Source of the DNA: Candidatus Bathyarchaeota archaeon A05DMB-5
GTDB taxonomy: Archaea > Thermoproteota > Bathyarchaeia > Bathyarchaeales > Bathycorpusculaceae
DNA length: 64,000 nucleotides
Direction: 5' to 3'
Assembly (NCBI GenBank): GCA_019685655.1
Contig: JABFQP010000002.1
Coordinates: 62,001-126,000, forward strand
Below, piece after piece: positions 52,357-61,287 of this stretch. Position 1 is the first letter of the stretch. Every line of letters starts with the position of its first letter. The position numbers were made by a program, and so were the translations under genes. The notes under the pieces were generated by a model that saw only the letters and a program-made list of their open reading frames with translations, did not search any database and was not told the DNA's origin.

Positions 52357-53157
52357 TTGCAGACAATACTGGCATTAGCAAGAACTTCGCTTGCTCTCGC
52401 ATTTTTAGTATATGCCTCCTTTTCTGATTACAAAACTCGCGAAGTAAGCAATAGTGTGTGGATACTGTTTGCGCCTCCAGCGTTTGCATTGACATTTATG
52501 GAGCTGATTCTTGTTGAGCAATCTCAACTGCCTTTTTATGGCTTAAGTTTCGGTTTGACATCAGCCTTCGCAATAATCCTTTTCTATTCTGGAGGTTTTG
52601 GAGGTGCTGACGCGAAAGCTTTGATGTGCCTAGCGCTTGCATTGCCCTTTTATCCAGAAAGACTATTCACTCCGTTATCAGGACAGAATTCGCCAATTTC
52701 ACAAATGCTTTTTCCAATAAGTGTTTTCAGTAACGCTGTCTTGTTTGCGGCAGCAGCGGCTGTTTACATTCTTTTGCGTAACGTGTTTTGGCGTTGGAGA
52801 ACGGGGAAGGAACTTTTTGGAAAGGGTTATGAGAGCGAATCTTTTGGGAGGAAAATTTTGGTTTTGATAACTGGTTACAAGGTTCCTATTGACAAGTTAA
52901 AGCAAAAATGGCATTTGTATCCTTTGGAAGATGTGGAGGAAGAAACTTTCAAACAGAAATTGGTCATCATTCCTAAGGATGAAGGGAGAAACGCCATAAT
53001 TGAGCGGTTAAGTAAGGCAGCGGACGCTGGGAAAATTCAAAACAACGTTTGGGCAACGCCTGGTCTTCCAATGCTCATCTTCATAACTGCAGGTTTAATC
53101 GTAGCCTTATTTTTCGGCGATATTATTTGGGTTTGCATTCGCTTCTTGCTTGGTTAA
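52357..53157 (+). CDS. Archaeal prepilin peptidase (FlaK/EppA-like, A24 aspartic protease)
   Basis: A 266-residue polytopic membrane aspartic protease that removes class III leaders. The two catalytic Asp motifs are SDYKTREV near residue 23-30 and GFGGADAKALM near residue 84-93 (the GxGD-like site). Helices flank both; a cytosolic insert of about 110 residues precedes the last helix. It closes the pilus locus, 139 bp after the small pilin. TTG start at 52357. Confidence 0.92.
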   Translation: MQTILALARTSLALAFLVYASFSDYKTREVSNSVWILFAPPAFALTFMELILVEQSQLPFYGLSFGLTSAFAIILFYSGGFGGADAKALMCLALALPFYPERLFTPLSGQNSPISQMLFPISVFSNAVLFAAAAAVYILLRNVFWRWRTGKELFGKGYESESFGRKILVLITGYKVPIDKLKQKWHLYPLEDVEEETFKQKLVIIPKDEGRNAIIERLSKAADAGKIQNNVWATPGLPMLIFITAGLIVALFFGDIIWVCIRFLLG

Positions 53158-53171
53158 AGCCATAAGGAATT

Positions 53172-54332
53172 ATGAAAAACGTTATCTGGATTCGCTGGTT
53201 ACTCTGCTTTATGGTGAAGCAAGGCGTGTCTTCTGATTTTCTTGAAGAATTGTTAGATTTCTTGAAAAACGGAATTAGAGAATTTAGCGTAGTTGTTATG
53301 CCAGATTTTTTCTTTGACCGTTTTTTGAGCATAAGCTTTGATGCAGAGAGTTTCTGTGACGCGCTCATGGATGTTATTGAACGGAAAGGCGGAAGCATAG
53401 ATGGTATTGAACAAGCAGAGTTTAGAGGCGGAAACGCGATTAACACAGCATCAGCTTTGGCTGCTTTGGGTGTGAATGTTACTCCAATAGTTTGCACGAG
53501 TAAACTAGGACTAGAGTTTATCAGATTTTACCTTAAATCCAGCATGGTTAACCTTTCTCGTGTAAAGATTCTTGAAAAACCATCAATAACAACCGCTATG
53601 GAATTCAAAACGGAAAAAGGAAAGGCTAATGTTATGCTCAGAGATGTGGGTTCGCTTGCTAATTTTGGACCCAATAATCTAAGCAGTGAAGATTTTGAAG
53701 CAATTGAGAAGGCTGATTACGCATGTGTTTTTAACTGGGCTGGGACTAGGCGTTTTGGAACAGAGTTAGCTGAGACCGTTTTTAGACATGTTAAAACAAA
53801 GGGGAAAGGCAAGACTTACTGTGACACGGCAGACCCAACTCCTAACAACGAAAAAGTTTCTGAATTGACGAGGAAAGTTTTGCAGAGCAAATTTTTGGAT
53901 ATTTTAAGCGTAAATGAGAACGAAGCAGTATGTTATGTATCCCAAGTGAGCAATGAACTGAAAAAAATTGGAAAACGCTTGAAATTTAACGAATTAGCAA
54001 AGGAAGCCGCTAAAATCTTGAGGTCGCACCTGTCTGCGCGAGTTGACTTGCACACAACAAGCTTCTCGGTAACATTTACCAAAAAAGGCGAAACAGTTGT
54101 TCCTGCTTTCAAGGTTCCAGTTTTGAGGGTGACTGGTGCGGGAGATGCTTGGAATGCGGGGAATATTGTTGGAGATGCTTGTGGGCTTTCGGATGGTTGT
54201 CGTTTGTTGTTGGCTAATGCTGTTGCAGCCTATTACATTTCAAGTTCGAATGGTTTGCATCCAACGAGAGAAAAGTTGATAGAATTTCTTGAAAGGTTTA
54301 AGCGGAAAAGCAGCTCTATAGCAAGTGCCTAA
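53172..54332 (+). CDS. PfkB family carbohydrate kinase
   Basis: A 386-residue sugar kinase of the ribokinase fold. The N-terminal signature is FRGGNAINTASALAALG and the C-terminal ATP/active-site motif is VTGAGDAWNAGNIVGDA with the catalytic Asp. The first 65 residues form an unusual helical extension before the fold. AAGGA 4 bases before ATG 53172 supports the longer start. It sits ahead of glmM-glmU, which suggests a role in sugar-phosphate supply, but the substrate is unknown. Confidence 0.85.
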   Translation: MKNVIWIRWLLCFMVKQGVSSDFLEELLDFLKNGIREFSVVVMPDFFFDRFLSISFDAESFCDALMDVIERKGGSIDGIEQAEFRGGNAINTASALAALGVNVTPIVCTSKLGLEFIRFYLKSSMVNLSRVKILEKPSITTAMEFKTEKGKANVMLRDVGSLANFGPNNLSSEDFEAIEKADYACVFNWAGTRRFGTELAETVFRHVKTKGKGKTYCDTADPTPNNEKVSELTRKVLQSKFLDILSVNENEAVCYVSQVSNELKKIGKRLKFNELAKEAAKILRSHLSARVDLHTTSFSVTFTKKGETVVPAFKVPVLRVTGAGDAWNAGNIVGDACGLSDGCRLLLANAVAAYYISSSNGLHPTREKLIEFLERFKRKSSSIASA

Positions 54333-54375
54333 ATTTATTTAAACCATAAAGGTGAATTAGCCCATTTAGGGATGC

Positions 54376-55752
54376 TTGGAAAGGTTGAAGTCAAGGTTGT
54401 TTGGTAGTTCAGGCGTGCGAGGCTTAGTGAACATTGATTTAACGCCTACTTTGGCGGTTAAAGTGGGTTTGGCTGTGGCGACTTTTTGTAAGGCGAAGAA
54501 AGCGCTTGTGGCGCGTGATACTAGAGTTTCTGGTTTGATGATTGAAAACGCGTTGGTTTCTGGTTTGTTGGCTGGAGGAACGGATGTTAGTTGTTTGGGT
54601 GTTGCGCCGACTTCTGTTTTGGCATTTTTAACGAAGCAGTTAAATGCTGATGCTGGTGTGATGATTACTGCTTCGCATAATCCGCCACAATATAATGGTA
54701 TTAAAATTTTTGGTAGCGATAGTATGGCTTATGGTGAAAAGGAACAGGAGGCAATTGAAGGAATTATTGAGGGTGGACGTTTTAGGTTTGTGGATTGGCG
54801 TGATTTTGGTGAAGCGTCATCTGTTGACAAAAATGCGTTGTATATTGATACAATAAAGAAAAGTGTCAAATTACGCAAAAAATGGCATGTAATAGTTGAC
54901 CCTGGATGTGGCGCCACGCACAGTCTTGCGCCTTTAATTTTTGAAAGGTTAGGATGCAAAGTAACTGCTGTCAATGCGCATGCTGATGGGTTTTTCTCTG
55001 CCAGAAGCCCTGAACCAAATGCTGAGGTTTTAAGGTCTTTAGCTAGGATTGTTCGGGAGTTTGGTGCTGATGTTGGAATAGCTTATGATGGCGATGGTGA
55101 TAGAGTGAGTTTCATTGATGAGAAGGGTGGTTTTGTGGATTTTGACCGTGTGTTAGCTGCGTATGCAGCATACGTGGTGGGGAAGAAAAAGGGTGGTGTT
55201 GTGGTGACGAATGTTGAGGCGTCTATGTGTTTTGAGAAAATGGTTGAGGCGCATCGTGGGAAGGTTGTTAGGACAAGGGTTGGTGATGTTTATGTTGCTG
55301 AAGCAATGGAGCGGTATAAGGCGGTTTTTGGTGGAGAACCGTGTGGAGCATGGATACATCCTCAAATTCATTATTGTCCAGATGGGATACTTTCTTCTGT
55401 GTTGCTGCTTAAGGCGTTGGAAGAAAAAGGTGAAAAGCTTTCAGAATTTGTTGCTGAGGCGCCTAAATTTGTGACGCTTAGAGAAAATGTTCACTGTGAG
55501 GATGGTGTGAAATGTAAGGTCGTGGAGAAAGTTGAGAAGGGCTTGAAAACTGTTTTTCCAAAGTTTATAGAGTCATCTACGGTTGATGGTATGCGTTTGG
55601 CTTTTAAGGATGGGTGGGTTTTGGTTAGGGCTTCTGGCACTGAACCGCTTATTAGGTTGACGGTTGAGGGTGAATCATTAAAAGCAGCAAAGGAGATAAT
55701 GGGTAAGAGTGTGGTGTTTGTTAGGAAACTTGTTAAGGAGATGGAAAAGTGA
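54376..55752 (+). CDS. glmM: Phosphoglucosamine / phosphohexose mutase
   Basis: A 458-residue alpha-D-phosphohexomutase. It has the N-terminal GSSGVRG, the phosphoserine loop TASHNPPQYNG, the metal loop DGDGDRV and the sugar-specificity and phosphate-binding loops GEPCGAW and RASGTEPLIR. GEPCGAW and the partner glmU favour glucosamine 6-phosphate to glucosamine 1-phosphate conversion. TTG start at 54376, with a TTG at 54385 as alternative. Codon use is strongly G/T-ending. It overlaps the next gene by 4 bp. Confidence 0.88.
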   Translation: MERLKSRLFGSSGVRGLVNIDLTPTLAVKVGLAVATFCKAKKALVARDTRVSGLMIENALVSGLLAGGTDVSCLGVAPTSVLAFLTKQLNADAGVMITASHNPPQYNGIKIFGSDSMAYGEKEQEAIEGIIEGGRFRFVDWRDFGEASSVDKNALYIDTIKKSVKLRKKWHVIVDPGCGATHSLAPLIFERLGCKVTAVNAHADGFFSARSPEPNAEVLRSLARIVREFGADVGIAYDGDGDRVSFIDEKGGFVDFDRVLAAYAAYVVGKKKGGVVVTNVEASMCFEKMVEAHRGKVVRTRVGDVYVAEAMERYKAVFGGEPCGAWIHPQIHYCPDGILSSVLLLKALEEKGEKLSEFVAEAPKFVTLRENVHCEDGVKCKVVEKVEKGLKTVFPKFIESSTVDGMRLAFKDGWVLVRASGTEPLIRLTVEGESLKAAKEIMGKSVVFVRKLVKEMEK

Positions 55753-57026
55753 AAGCAGTGGTTTTGGCTGCTGGTGAAGGAGTTAGGCTTCAACCAATCA
55801 CGTCGACTAGACCGAAGCATTTGATAAAGGTTGGCGGAAAAACGATATTGGGACATTGCTTAAGTGCTGTGAAAAGTTGCGGGGTTGACGAGGTTTTAAT
55901 TGTTGTTCATTATATGGGAGATGCGATTCGCGAGTTTTTTGGTGATGGCAGAAAGTTTGGGTTGAAAATCGATTATGCTGAGCAGAAGAATGTGCTTGGT
56001 ACTGGCGATGCTGTGAGTGTTGCTGAGCCTTATGTAGAGGATGATTTTCTGCTGGTTTATGGTGACTTGCTGTTTTCTGCAGAAGCCGTGAAGAATGTTG
56101 TTAATCTGCATAGGGAAGAAAAACCTGCGGCAACGATGGCTGTGGTTCTGGTTGAGAATCCGGAGAATTATGGTGTGGTGGAGCTTGAGAATGAGAAAAC
56201 TGTTAAGCGTATAGTGGAGAAGCCAAACCGTGGTGAAGCGCCAACAAACTTGGCGAATGCGGGCATTTACGTGTTTTCAACTGAAATTTTTGAAAAGCTG
56301 AAGGCGACATCGAAATCGGCTAGGGGTGAATGGGAAGTAACGGATGCTATTTCGCTTTTGGCTAAAGATAAGACGGTTTTGGCTGTTAAGATTTCGAGGG
56401 AGGATTGGATTGATATTGGGAGACCTTGGGATTTGCTTGAGGCGAATCGTTGGGCGTTGATGAGGAAAGAGCATAAGGTTTGTGGGATTGTGGAAAGCGG
56501 TGCGCATTTGGTTGGGCCTGTTAGTGTCGCGGAAAGTGCGCGGATACGTTCAGGAGCTTATGTTGAAGGCCCAGCGTTTATTGATGAGGAGAGTGATATT
56601 GGACCTAATTGTTACATTCGTCCATACACTAGTATTGGTAAGAAGGTTCGGATTGGTAATGCTTGTGAAGTGAAGAATAGTATAGTTATGGATGGTGTGC
56701 ATGTTGGACATCTGTCTTATGTTGGCGACAGTATTTTGGGTGAGAAATGTAATTTGGGGGCTGGCACAGTAACGGCGAATTATAGATTTGATGCTGGAAC
56801 GGTGAAGATGGTGGTTAAGGATAGGGTTGTGGATAGTGGAAGAACAAAGCTTGGTGTGGTTTTGGGTGACAATGTGAAGACTGGGATAAATGCGCTTTTC
56901 ATGCCTGGCGTTAAGGTTGGATGTAACAGTTGGATTGGTCCAAACGTTGTGGTTAGCCGTGATGTGAAGGCTGATGCGGTAGTATTGTTAAAGCAGGAAG
57001 TTGAGGAAGGAAAATTGAATTCTTGA
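55749..57026 (+). CDS. glmU: Bifunctional sugar-1-phosphate nucleotidylyltransferase / acetyltransferase
   Basis: 425 residues. The N-terminal nucleotidyltransferase domain has AVVLAAGEGVRLQPITSTRPKHLIKVGGK; the C-terminal left-handed beta-helix has hexapeptide repeats (VGPVSVAESARIRSGAYVEG, IGKKVRIGNACEVKNSIV, LGAGTVTANYRFD). In archaea such proteins acetylate glucosamine 1-phosphate and make UDP-GlcNAc (ST0452-like). GTG start overlapping the glmM stop (GTGA). The product feeds N-glycan synthesis, linking it to the 24-36 kb island. Confidence 0.92.
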   Translation: MKAVVLAAGEGVRLQPITSTRPKHLIKVGGKTILGHCLSAVKSCGVDEVLIVVHYMGDAIREFFGDGRKFGLKIDYAEQKNVLGTGDAVSVAEPYVEDDFLLVYGDLLFSAEAVKNVVNLHREEKPAATMAVVLVENPENYGVVELENEKTVKRIVEKPNRGEAPTNLANAGIYVFSTEIFEKLKATSKSARGEWEVTDAISLLAKDKTVLAVKISREDWIDIGRPWDLLEANRWALMRKEHKVCGIVESGAHLVGPVSVAESARIRSGAYVEGPAFIDEESDIGPNCYIRPYTSIGKKVRIGNACEVKNSIVMDGVHVGHLSYVGDSILGEKCNLGAGTVTANYRFDAGTVKMVVKDRVVDSGRTKLGVVLGDNVKTGINALFMPGVKVGCNSWIGPNVVVSRDVKADAVVLLKQEVEEGKLNS

Positions 57027-57047
57027 CCGGCTATTTTTAGTCTCTGC

Positions 57048-57083
57048 GGAAAGTATACCCCCTTATAAATAGGTTGAAGTTTG
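57048..57083 (-). promoter_or_regulatory. Copy C of a dispersed 35-40 bp element
   Basis: On the minus strand: CTTCAACCTATTTATAAGGG, then GGTATAC and TTTCCGC, matching copy A over about 35 bases. It lies between the convergent ends of glmU and the HypB_AT-like gene, where an ordinary promoter would transcribe antisense to glmU or an unseen small RNA. Confidence 0.5.
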
Positions 57084-57124
57084 CCTTCACTTTTAGTGTA
57101 GCGTTAGGTCTTTGAAGTTTTGTG

Positions 57125-57865
57125 TTATTGGTTGATTTTTAATGTTGGAGAAGTGGCTATTTCTTTCATTTTTTGGGCGAGTTTGGTGTTTAGGAGTTTA
57201 TTTGTGTTGCCTATTGCTTCTTCTACATTTGAGTCGTAGGGGATTTCGCTGAGAAACTTCACGCCTAACTTTTGGGTTTGTTTTTGGATAATGTTTGAAT
57301 TTTCCATTTTCATGTTTTCAATAACGCCTATCACTGGAATTTTCAGTTCCTTAAGTAAGCCTACGAGTTTTCGAACTGTTTCGAAGGCAAGTTGTGAAGG
57401 CGTCGTTACGATGAGAAAGTTGATGCGTTTAATCAAACGTATAAGGTCGAGTGTTGCGTCTCCTATTCCAGGCGGCATGTCTACTACGAGATAATCCAGC
57501 TTTTCCCACTTCGTGATTGAAAGCAGCTCAATCAAAGCGTTTGAAACGTCTGCGCCACGCAGTGGAGCAGCATGTTCGCCGGAATAGTAAATTATTGACA
57601 TGTACTTTAAGCCGTGAACAATTGGTGGAACAATTCCCTTCTCTTCTTTCGGCTGCAAATCCTCAATGCCTAAAATCAGATGCGTTGATGGACTGGTGAA
57701 GTCCAAGTCGAACAGTCCAACTTTGTAGCCTTCTTTTGCCAAAGTCAGCGCAAGCGTTGATGCAACGAGGCTTTTGCCAACTCCGCCCTTGCCGCTTGAA
57801 ACCGCTATTATATTGCGTATTCCACGCATTCTCTCGTCTATGATGCTTACACGAGGGTCAACCAT
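57125..57865 (-). CDS. Mrp/MinD-type ATPase, probable ATPase-type HypB partner of HypA
   Basis: A 246-residue deviant Walker A ATPase: SSGKGGVGKSLVASTLAL, switch region DYLVVDMPPGIGDATLDL. Alone it would be called Mrp/NBP35, but it overlaps hypA by 8 bp. In Thermococcales an Mrp/MinD-family ATPase (HypB_AT) binds HypA and drives nickel loading of hydrogenase in place of the GTPase HypB; this gene pair fits that system. It lacks the CxxC cluster-binding motif seen in many Nbp35 scaffolds. Assignment as HypB_AT is inference from context. Confidence 0.82.
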   Translation of the reverse strand: MVDPRVSIIDERMRGIRNIIAVSSGKGGVGKSLVASTLALTLAKEGYKVGLFDLDFTSPSTHLILGIEDLQPKEEKGIVPPIVHGLKYMSIIYYSGEHAAPLRGADVSNALIELLSITKWEKLDYLVVDMPPGIGDATLDLIRLIKRINFLIVTTPSQLAFETVRKLVGLLKELKIPVIGVIENMKMENSNIIQKQTQKLGVKFLSEIPYDSNVEEAIGNTNKLLNTKLAQKMKEIATSPTLKINQ

Positions 57866-58268
57866 CGCCTTTCTTCACTCCTTTAATGCTTTCAAGCCAG
57901 ACGCCGCGTCCTCGTAGTATTTCAAAGTCGGGACTTCCACATTTTGGACATTTGATGTAGGTGTGGGCGACTTCTGGAATGAAGTGTATGGCTTCAGAGG
58001 CATTATCATTAAGCCTTTCTTTTTTGAAAAGCCACTCATGCCCGCAGACTCTGCATTTAAACTCAGCCTCTGCAATTTCTATTTTGAACTTTGCGTTTTG
58101 AAACTTGGCGGGTTTAAGCTGTGACAAAGCAAATTCGAATATGTCAAGTTCTAACTGTTGCAGTTCTCCAACTTTTACCGTGACTTCTCTAACAGTTTCT
58201 AGCCCTTCTTTTTCAGCAATTTCAGAAGCAGCAGCAATCACTGCTTCAGCCAAAGCCCACTCATGCAT
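57858..58268 (-). CDS. hypA: Nickel-insertion protein HypA
   Basis: A 136-residue maturation factor for [NiFe] hydrogenase. It starts MHEWALAEAV: His2 and Glu3 form the nickel site, so the start must be ATG 58268 and not the upstream in-frame codon. The zinc domain has Cys72/Cys75 (CRVC) and Cys107/Cys110 (CPKC). It implies a nickel enzyme (hydrogenase or CODH) elsewhere in the genome; none is in this window. Confidence 0.95.
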   Translation of the reverse strand: MHEWALAEAVIAAASEIAEKEGLETVREVTVKVGELQQLELDIFEFALSQLKPAKFQNAKFKIEIAEAEFKCRVCGHEWLFKKERLNDNASEAIHFIPEVAHTYIKCPKCGSPDFEILRGRGVWLESIKGVKKGDG

Positions 58269-58356
58269 AAAAAAGCCTAACACAACCAAACAATTTAAAA
58301 ATAGTGCCCAAAAAAAAGGTTAAACATTATAAACTAAACGAAGATATTATCTGCTC

Positions 58357-58632
58357 ATGCCAGACAAAGTGCATTGTGCGCATATTCTCGTCAAAACGGA
58401 GCAAGAAGCCAAAGCAGTGTTAGAACGCCTAAACAAGGGCGAAAAATTCGCCAACATCGCCAAAGAAGTTTCATTATGCCCCTCTGGAAAACGCGGCGGA
58501 GACCTAGGAACCTTCAGCAGAGGAAAAATGGTCAAAGAATTCGAAAACGCAGCGTTTAAACTTAACAAGGGAGAAATCTCGCCCATCGTGAAAACAAAGT
58601 TTGGATATCACATCATAAAACGATTGGAATAA
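58357..58632 (+). CDS. Parvulin-type peptidyl-prolyl isomerase (PpiC)
   Basis: A 91-residue single-domain parvulin, cytosolic (no signal peptide). Motifs: CAHILVKTEQEA, LNKGEKFANIAKEVSLCPSGKRGGDLGTFSRGKMVKEFENAAF and VKTKFGYHIIKRLE, all classical. It assists folding at proline bonds. TATA-like ACATTATAAAC lies upstream near 58326. Confidence 0.96.
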   Translation: MPDKVHCAHILVKTEQEAKAVLERLNKGEKFANIAKEVSLCPSGKRGGDLGTFSRGKMVKEFENAAFKLNKGEISPIVKTKFGYHIIKRLE

Positions 58633-58647
58633 CAACCAAACAATCAT

Positions 58648-59439
58648 TTACGCCAAAGCTTGCTTCAACGCCTTCTCGACTTCTTCCCGTATAATGTAGC
58701 CTCCAATGTGAAGAATAGGCTCCTTAACCTCTGGGTCCACATTCATCGTTGCCGTGCACGGATAGCTATGATGAGCCTTTGCAATCGCATCATAAAGAAC
58801 TTCTCTTTTCGTTTCCACCCCTACCAGTTTTCTCGCAACATACCACGTGGAGCCGCATGGAGCACTTCGCCTAACAACAGCCGCCTCAACAACTTCACGC
58901 TTACCTCTCTCCGCAGTCAAAATCTCCAAAGAGGGCCTACCAATTCGAAGCTCATTCACAAATCCTGAAATTACAGGCTTGTCCTTTGCCGGCTCAAGCG
59001 AACAGAAAGGCTTCGGAAACGCACTTTCTAAACCCAACTCTTGACATTTTTCTTCCACTTGCTTTCTCAAGCCAGAAGGCACTTCGGCAAAATCTTCTAT
59101 CGGCACAACCAACCCTTTTATCCCAACTTTTTGCAGGTGATACGGCAACTCCAACAACAAGTCCTTATGCAATCCCGACGAAACGCACAAATCAGCCTTC
59201 GGCACCACCTTAGGCATGTACTTTTCGGGATTGTCAACAAAAGCAGGAAGCTCAAGCGGACTTGGCAACTGCATCGCAGCTCGAATGTTACGCACATAAC
59301 TGTAAACATTATATTTGCATGAGTCGCAGTACAAACCGCAAGACTTGCAGAAACTGGGGTCGTTAATTAAATTCCTTATAACCCGCTCTGCAAATTCTCC
59401 ACTGTAAACGAAAACAACTGTTAACATTTGCTCTTTCAT
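58648..59439 (-). CDS. DUF166 family protein
   Basis: A 263-residue protein of the archaeal DUF166 family, often annotated as thymidylate synthase-like without proof. Cys-rich near the N-terminus (FCKSCGLYCDSCKYN) and a conserved APCGSTWYVARKLVG motif near residue 205, with HHSYPCTATMNVDPE afterwards, suggest a metal or Fe-S centre. ATG 59439 is preferred to the upstream TTG 59451. Function unknown. Confidence 0.8.
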   Translation of the reverse strand: MKEQMLTVVFVYSGEFAERVIRNLINDPSFCKSCGLYCDSCKYNVYSYVRNIRAAMQLPSPLELPAFVDNPEKYMPKVVPKADLCVSSGLHKDLLLELPYHLQKVGIKGLVVPIEDFAEVPSGLRKQVEEKCQELGLESAFPKPFCSLEPAKDKPVISGFVNELRIGRPSLEILTAERGKREVVEAAVVRRSAPCGSTWYVARKLVGVETKREVLYDAIAKAHHSYPCTATMNVDPEVKEPILHIGGYIIREEVEKALKQALA

Positions 59440-59535
59440 GGCTTTACTCAAACCAGACCACTTTCACCTTTTTACTTACCAGCCGCCGCTTTAATTGATT
59501 TGCTGAACGAAGCAAAACTATGCTAGAACAGCGGA

Positions 59536-60924
59536 TTAGACGAGAAAACTCCAAAGAAAAAGAGCCAAGAAAACAGTTATCAACGCACTCAAAATGTCAA
59601 GAAGCACACCCGCCTTAACCATCTCCTGCATCTTAACCCTCCCAGTACTATAAGCAATCGCATTCGGCGGCGTACCAACAGGAAGCATAAAATCGAGACT
59701 AGAACATATGGCAACAAGCACCGCAAGCACAACAGGATTCATCCCAGACGCTAAGCCAACCGATATCGCAATTGGTATGAAAACGCTGGAGCTTGCAGTG
59801 TTACTGGCAACTATGCTAAAGCCCAAGGCGGAAAACGCTAAAAGAAAAATTGCACTTATACCGCCACCACCAGTGGCTTGCGTTATGCCTTGACCAATCC
59901 AACCGGTCAGACCGGAAACTTCCAAGGCTGAGCCGAGACTTAAGCCTCCACCAAAAAGAAGCAGAGTATTCCAACTAACTTTGGGCAGGTCGTTCTCATC
60001 CAATAAGCCGGTTAGAAAAAGCGCGACAGCAACAATAGCCGCAACGATGCCCGAAGACAAGCCATGACCACTCCAACCAGTCAACTCAACTAAGGGTTCA
60101 GGAAGTTGCCCAGTAACCCACAAAACAACCGCAAACATAAACAATGCAAAAGTGATTTTTTGCTGTTTAGTCAGCTTTTTGCGTTGCGTTTCCACCTTCG
60201 GAAGCTCTTTAACGTCTGTAGGAAAAATCTTGAACAAGAGCAACCATATCACAATGACTAAGATGGCAGTTAATGGCAAACCATAAAGGAACCACTCGAA
60301 AAATGAAAGATTATACCCAATAGTCTTTTTTAGCATCGCAGCGGCCAACGCGTTAGAAGGCGTTCCAATCAACGTCGCCAACCCCCCGACAGTAGCAGAG
60401 TAAGCTATTCCCAAAACCATAATTTTCGAAGCATTCCCCCTCTCATCCTTAACATCCGCAGTTAACCGCAACGCAAGCGTCACCATAATTGCCGTGCTCG
60501 CAGTGTTACTTATCCACATAGAAAGAAAAGCCGTGGAAACCATAAGCCCCAAAGTAACCATCTTCAAATCCACACCAAAACGCGCTACGATTCTCTGAGC
60601 AAAAACCTCATCCAAATCATGCTTTTCTATGGCTAACGCAAGAAGAAAACCGCCCAAAAGAAGAACCACAATCGGGTCAAAAAAAGGTCTAAGCGCAGCC
60701 TCAAACGATTGAATACCAAGCAACGGTTGAGAAACCGCAATCAAAAGCGACGTCGCAGCCAACGGAATAGCAGTAGTAACCCAAAGCGAAGCAGCCATAA
60801 CAAAAACAACAAAGGCTAACTGCATAATTGCGCTTAACCCACTAGCCGCAAAGTAAGCAACAACCACAACAACAGACACAACAGCAATCTTCAGCAGCCG
60901 CTTACTCAACGGCGAAAATTTCAT
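59536..60924 (-). CDS. DASS (SLC13) family anion transporter
   Basis: A 462-residue membrane transporter with about 11-12 helices. It shows the DASS hallmarks: MWISNTASTAIMV, SNTASSSVFIPIAISVG and LPVGTPPNAIAYSTGR (the last two are the SNT and PxGTPPNA sodium/substrate motifs). Likely takes up dicarboxylate, sulfate or phosphate with sodium. The following gene upstream is 9 bp away and may be co-transcribed. Confidence 0.92.
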   Translation of the reverse strand: MKFSPLSKRLLKIAVVSVVVVVAYFAASGLSAIMQLAFVVFVMAASLWVTTAIPLAATSLLIAVSQPLLGIQSFEAALRPFFDPIVVLLLGGFLLALAIEKHDLDEVFAQRIVARFGVDLKMVTLGLMVSTAFLSMWISNTASTAIMVTLALRLTADVKDERGNASKIMVLGIAYSATVGGLATLIGTPSNALAAAMLKKTIGYNLSFFEWFLYGLPLTAILVIVIWLLLFKIFPTDVKELPKVETQRKKLTKQQKITFALFMFAVVLWVTGQLPEPLVELTGWSGHGLSSGIVAAIVAVALFLTGLLDENDLPKVSWNTLLLFGGGLSLGSALEVSGLTGWIGQGITQATGGGGISAIFLLAFSALGFSIVASNTASSSVFIPIAISVGLASGMNPVVLAVLVAICSSLDFMLPVGTPPNAIAYSTGRVKMQEMVKAGVLLDILSALITVFLALFLWSFLV

Positions 60925-60933
60925 CAAAAACGC

Positions 60934-61230
60934 CTACTCACACAACTCACGAATCGATGCTATCTCGCATTTTTCCACGCATAAAAGCTCTTTAAGCAGA
61001 GCCTCAAACTGAAAACGGTCTTCAATGTCCACCACAACATGCAAAACGCCCAGAGAAGGATAACGTTTAACCATAGCCTTCTGAAAAGGCGGCACAATAA
61101 TCGAAGCACTAAAATCAGCTCTAAGCTTAGAATCAGCCAACGCTTGACCAAGCTTCAACAAAATGTTACGTTCAATTAAGTCTCCGCGAATTATCACCTC
61201 TAAAGTTTTAGTCTTTCCCAAAGACGCCAC
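60934..61230 (-). CDS. Small alpha/beta protein of unknown function
   Basis: 98 residues: a beta strand (LEVIIRGD), a helix, two strands and a helix (FEALLKELLCVEKCE). It lies 9 bp before the DASS transporter on the same strand. The beta-alpha-beta-beta-alpha order recalls Pcc1 of KEOPS, but the key family residues are not convincingly present. GTG start at 61230 with a weak AAGG upstream. No firm assignment. Confidence 0.55.
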   Translation of the reverse strand: MASLGKTKTLEVIIRGDLIERNILLKLGQALADSKLRADFSASIIVPPFQKAMVKRYPSLGVLHVVVDIEDRFQFEALLKELLCVEKCEIASIRELCE

Positions 61231-61287
61231 CTTAAGTCAAGCCTATGGTTTCAATTCTATTTATCTTTTCTTAGTAAGAAAGAAAGG

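Noticed and set aside
60934-61230. KEOPS subunit Pcc1
   Set aside because: Size and secondary-structure order fit, but I could not see the conserved Pcc1 residues; left as unknown.
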